From NCBI GenBank assembly GCA_001797415.1, contig MGPL01000126.1, positions 12,941-18,182 of the forward strand: a DNA stretch of 5,242 nt. The letters are read 5' to 3'. Below are positions 4,085 through 5,242 of this stretch, one piece after another. The position numbers and the translations under genes are program-made. The first letter of the stretch is position 1. The number at the start of each line of letters is the position of its first letter. This DNA is from Deltaproteobacteria bacterium GWA2_55_10 (GTDB lineage Bacteria; Desulfobacterota; GWC2-55-46). The notes beneath the pieces were generated by a model. That model was not told the DNA's origin. It saw only the letters and a program-made list of their open reading frames with translations, and did not search any database.

Positions 4085-5242
4085 TCAGGCCTGGGCCGCT
4101 CCGTTCCCGTTCTTTATTGGCAGGGATACGGTAAAAGTGGAGCCCTTGCCGTATTGGCTCTTGACCTCTATCTTGCCGCCGTGCGCCTCTATTATGGTCT
4201 TCACAATCGACAGGCCCAGGCCGCTGCCCACGGTTACGCCGCGGCTCGCGTCCACCCTGTAGAACCTGTCGAATATCTTTTCCATCTCGTTCTCGGGTAT
4301 GCCGATACCCGTGTCCTCGATTCTTACGACCGCATTCCCCAGGAACTCATTGACCGTTATATCCACGCTGCCGCCCGGCCTGTTGTACTTTACGGCGTTC
4401 TCGACGATATTGGTGAAGACCTCGGTAAGGCCCTCCCTGTCACCCTTTATCGCGACTCCCGTTCCTCCAAGACCAAGCGTGACCCCCTTATGAAGGGCCG
4501 ACTGCCCGATAAGCTTTTTGACGTCGCTCATGAGGTCCATAAGGTCAATCCTTACGGGCTTGAACTGGATGGTCTTGCTGTCCATGCGCGAGATGACGAG
4601 GATGCGGTTTATTATGTCGCACATCCTGTTCACGGACTCGCTTACCTTCTTAAGAGCGTCCCTGTATTCCCGGGAACTTCTTTCCCTGCCCAGGGTGATG
4701 TCGCAGAAGCTCTTTATTATGGATGTGGGCGTCCTTAATTCGTGGGACGCGTCTGAAAGGAACTGCTTCTGTTTCGAGAAAGACTCCTCGAGACGGCCGA
4801 GCATGGTATTGAAGCTCGCGGCAAGGGGCTTCAATTCCGTTATCATGCCCCTCTCCTCGAGCCGCTCGCTCAAGTTCTCCTCGGTTATCTCGCCTACTTT
4901 GCCAGAGAAGCTCCTCAACGGCTTCAACGCCCATCCGGTTATGATGTAGACCCCGAGGATGCAGGCGATGAAAACGGACGGGAAAACGGCGAGCACGGTT
5001 ATCCTGAAAGACGACATGAGGCCTTCCGTCTCATCGAGAGAGTCGGCGGCCTGGAACGTGAGGCGTCCTATCGCGAAATCATATGACTGCGAGAGCATGC
5101 GGACCTGCTCCCCGCCTGGCCCGGTTATGCTGGCGTAGACAGGCTCTTTGCCTGCCGCAACTACGGGCAGAAATTCATTGGCGAGGGCAAGCGATGGAGA
5201 CCTTACGAGGATTTTGCCATCGGGGGACAATATCTGATAGTA
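4085..5242 (-). CDS. Two-component sensor histidine kinase (N-terminus outside window)
   Basis: The last 385 residues of a membrane sensor kinase; the frame remains open to the window edge (YYQI before LSPDG), so the TTG at 5228-5230 is an internal Leu codon, not a start. In fragment numbering, 1 to about 76 is the end of the periplasmic sensor, with a YYQILSPDGKILVRS opening like that of heavy-metal-type (CusS-like) kinases. A transmembrane helix follows at about 80-102, then a HAMP linker (GWALKPLRSFSGKVGEIT to about 150). The HisKA helix has FLSDASHELRTP with the phosphorylated His167. The ATPase domain has the N box (FTNIVENAVKYN, Asn282), G1 (EDTGIGIP, Asp310), the F box (IFDRFYR) and G2 (GSGLGLSIV). 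All catalytic motifs are intact. The stimulus is unknown. A partner OmpR-type response regulator would be expected upstream, beyond the right edge; the direct-repeat box downstream may be its binding site. Confidence 0.95.
   Translation of the reverse strand, partial: YYQILSPDGKILVRSPSLALANEFLPVVAAGKEPVYASITGPGGEQVRMLSQSYDFAIGRLTFQAADSLDETEGLMSSFRITVLAVFPSVFIACILGVYIITGWALKPLRSFSGKVGEITEENLSERLEERGMITELKPLAASFNTMLGRLEESFSKQKQFLSDASHELRTPTSIIKSFCDITLGRERSSREYRDALKKVSESVNRMCDIINRILVISRMDSKTIQFKPVRIDLMDLMSDVKKLIGQSALHKGVTLGLGGTGVAIKGDREGLTEVFTNIVENAVKYNRPGGSVDITVNEFLGNAVVRIEDTGIGIPENEMEKIFDRFYRVDASRGVTVGSGLGLSIVKTIIEAHGGKIEVKSQYGKGSTFTVSLPIKNGNGAAQA

Noticed and set aside
4076..4738. 220-residue plus-strand open frame antisense to the kinase
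   Set aside because: It mirrors the catalytic half of an intact histidine kinase; the composition is typical of a GC-rich antisense shadow.

Overview
The window reads as ordinary chromosomal DNA from a GC-rich Gram-negative bacterium. The evidence is a diderm-type lipoprotein with a lipobox, a histidine kinase with an extracytoplasmic sensor, and good Shine-Dalgarno sites. The gene style (a DUF3568-like lipoprotein, a short aldo/keto reductase, and an intergenic inverted repeat ending in caggctgct/agcagcctg) resembles Desulfobacterota ('Deltaproteobacteria') or Nitrospirota. That placement is an inference from protein style only. No tRNA, rRNA, CRISPR array, transposase or phage gene is visible.

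Layout. On the left, a minus-strand pair runs off the window: a DUF3568-like lipoprotein (120-623) followed, through an ATGA stop/start overlap, by the first 41 residues of a rhomboid intramembrane protease (1-123). The 309-base gap at 624-932 holds no gene. It carries the lipoprotein ribosome binding site, a 132-bp imperfect inverted-repeat element (693-824), a small hairpin (834-854), and a sigma70-like promoter followed by a 13-bp palindrome (867-914). That promoter leads into a two-gene plus-strand operon, an FMN nitroreductase (933-1568) and the thiol peroxidase tpx (1576-2106), which looks like a small redox or oxidative-stress unit.

Convergent to tpx is an aldo/keto reductase (2125-2949, minus) whose usual catalytic Asp appears as Glu. 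It shares a 68-bp divergent promoter region with a plus-strand protein (3018-3788) that joins a winged-helix-like segment to a PD-(D/E)XK nuclease-like core. This is the least characterised full-length gene here. Convergent to it lies a 62-residue unknown protein (3798-3986, minus).

The right end is a minus-strand two-component sensor kinase (4085-5242, N-terminus outside the window). Between the kinase stop and the small gene is an exact CTTAAT-N5-CTTAAT direct repeat placed 11 bp upstream of a -10 box. This is the geometry of an OmpR-family (PmrA/BasR-like) response-regulator promoter, and suggests the small protein is a target of the system the kinase belongs to.

No defence island or novel multi-gene system is evident. 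The best leads are the regulator box with its small ORF, the nuclease-like protein, and the inverted-repeat element.
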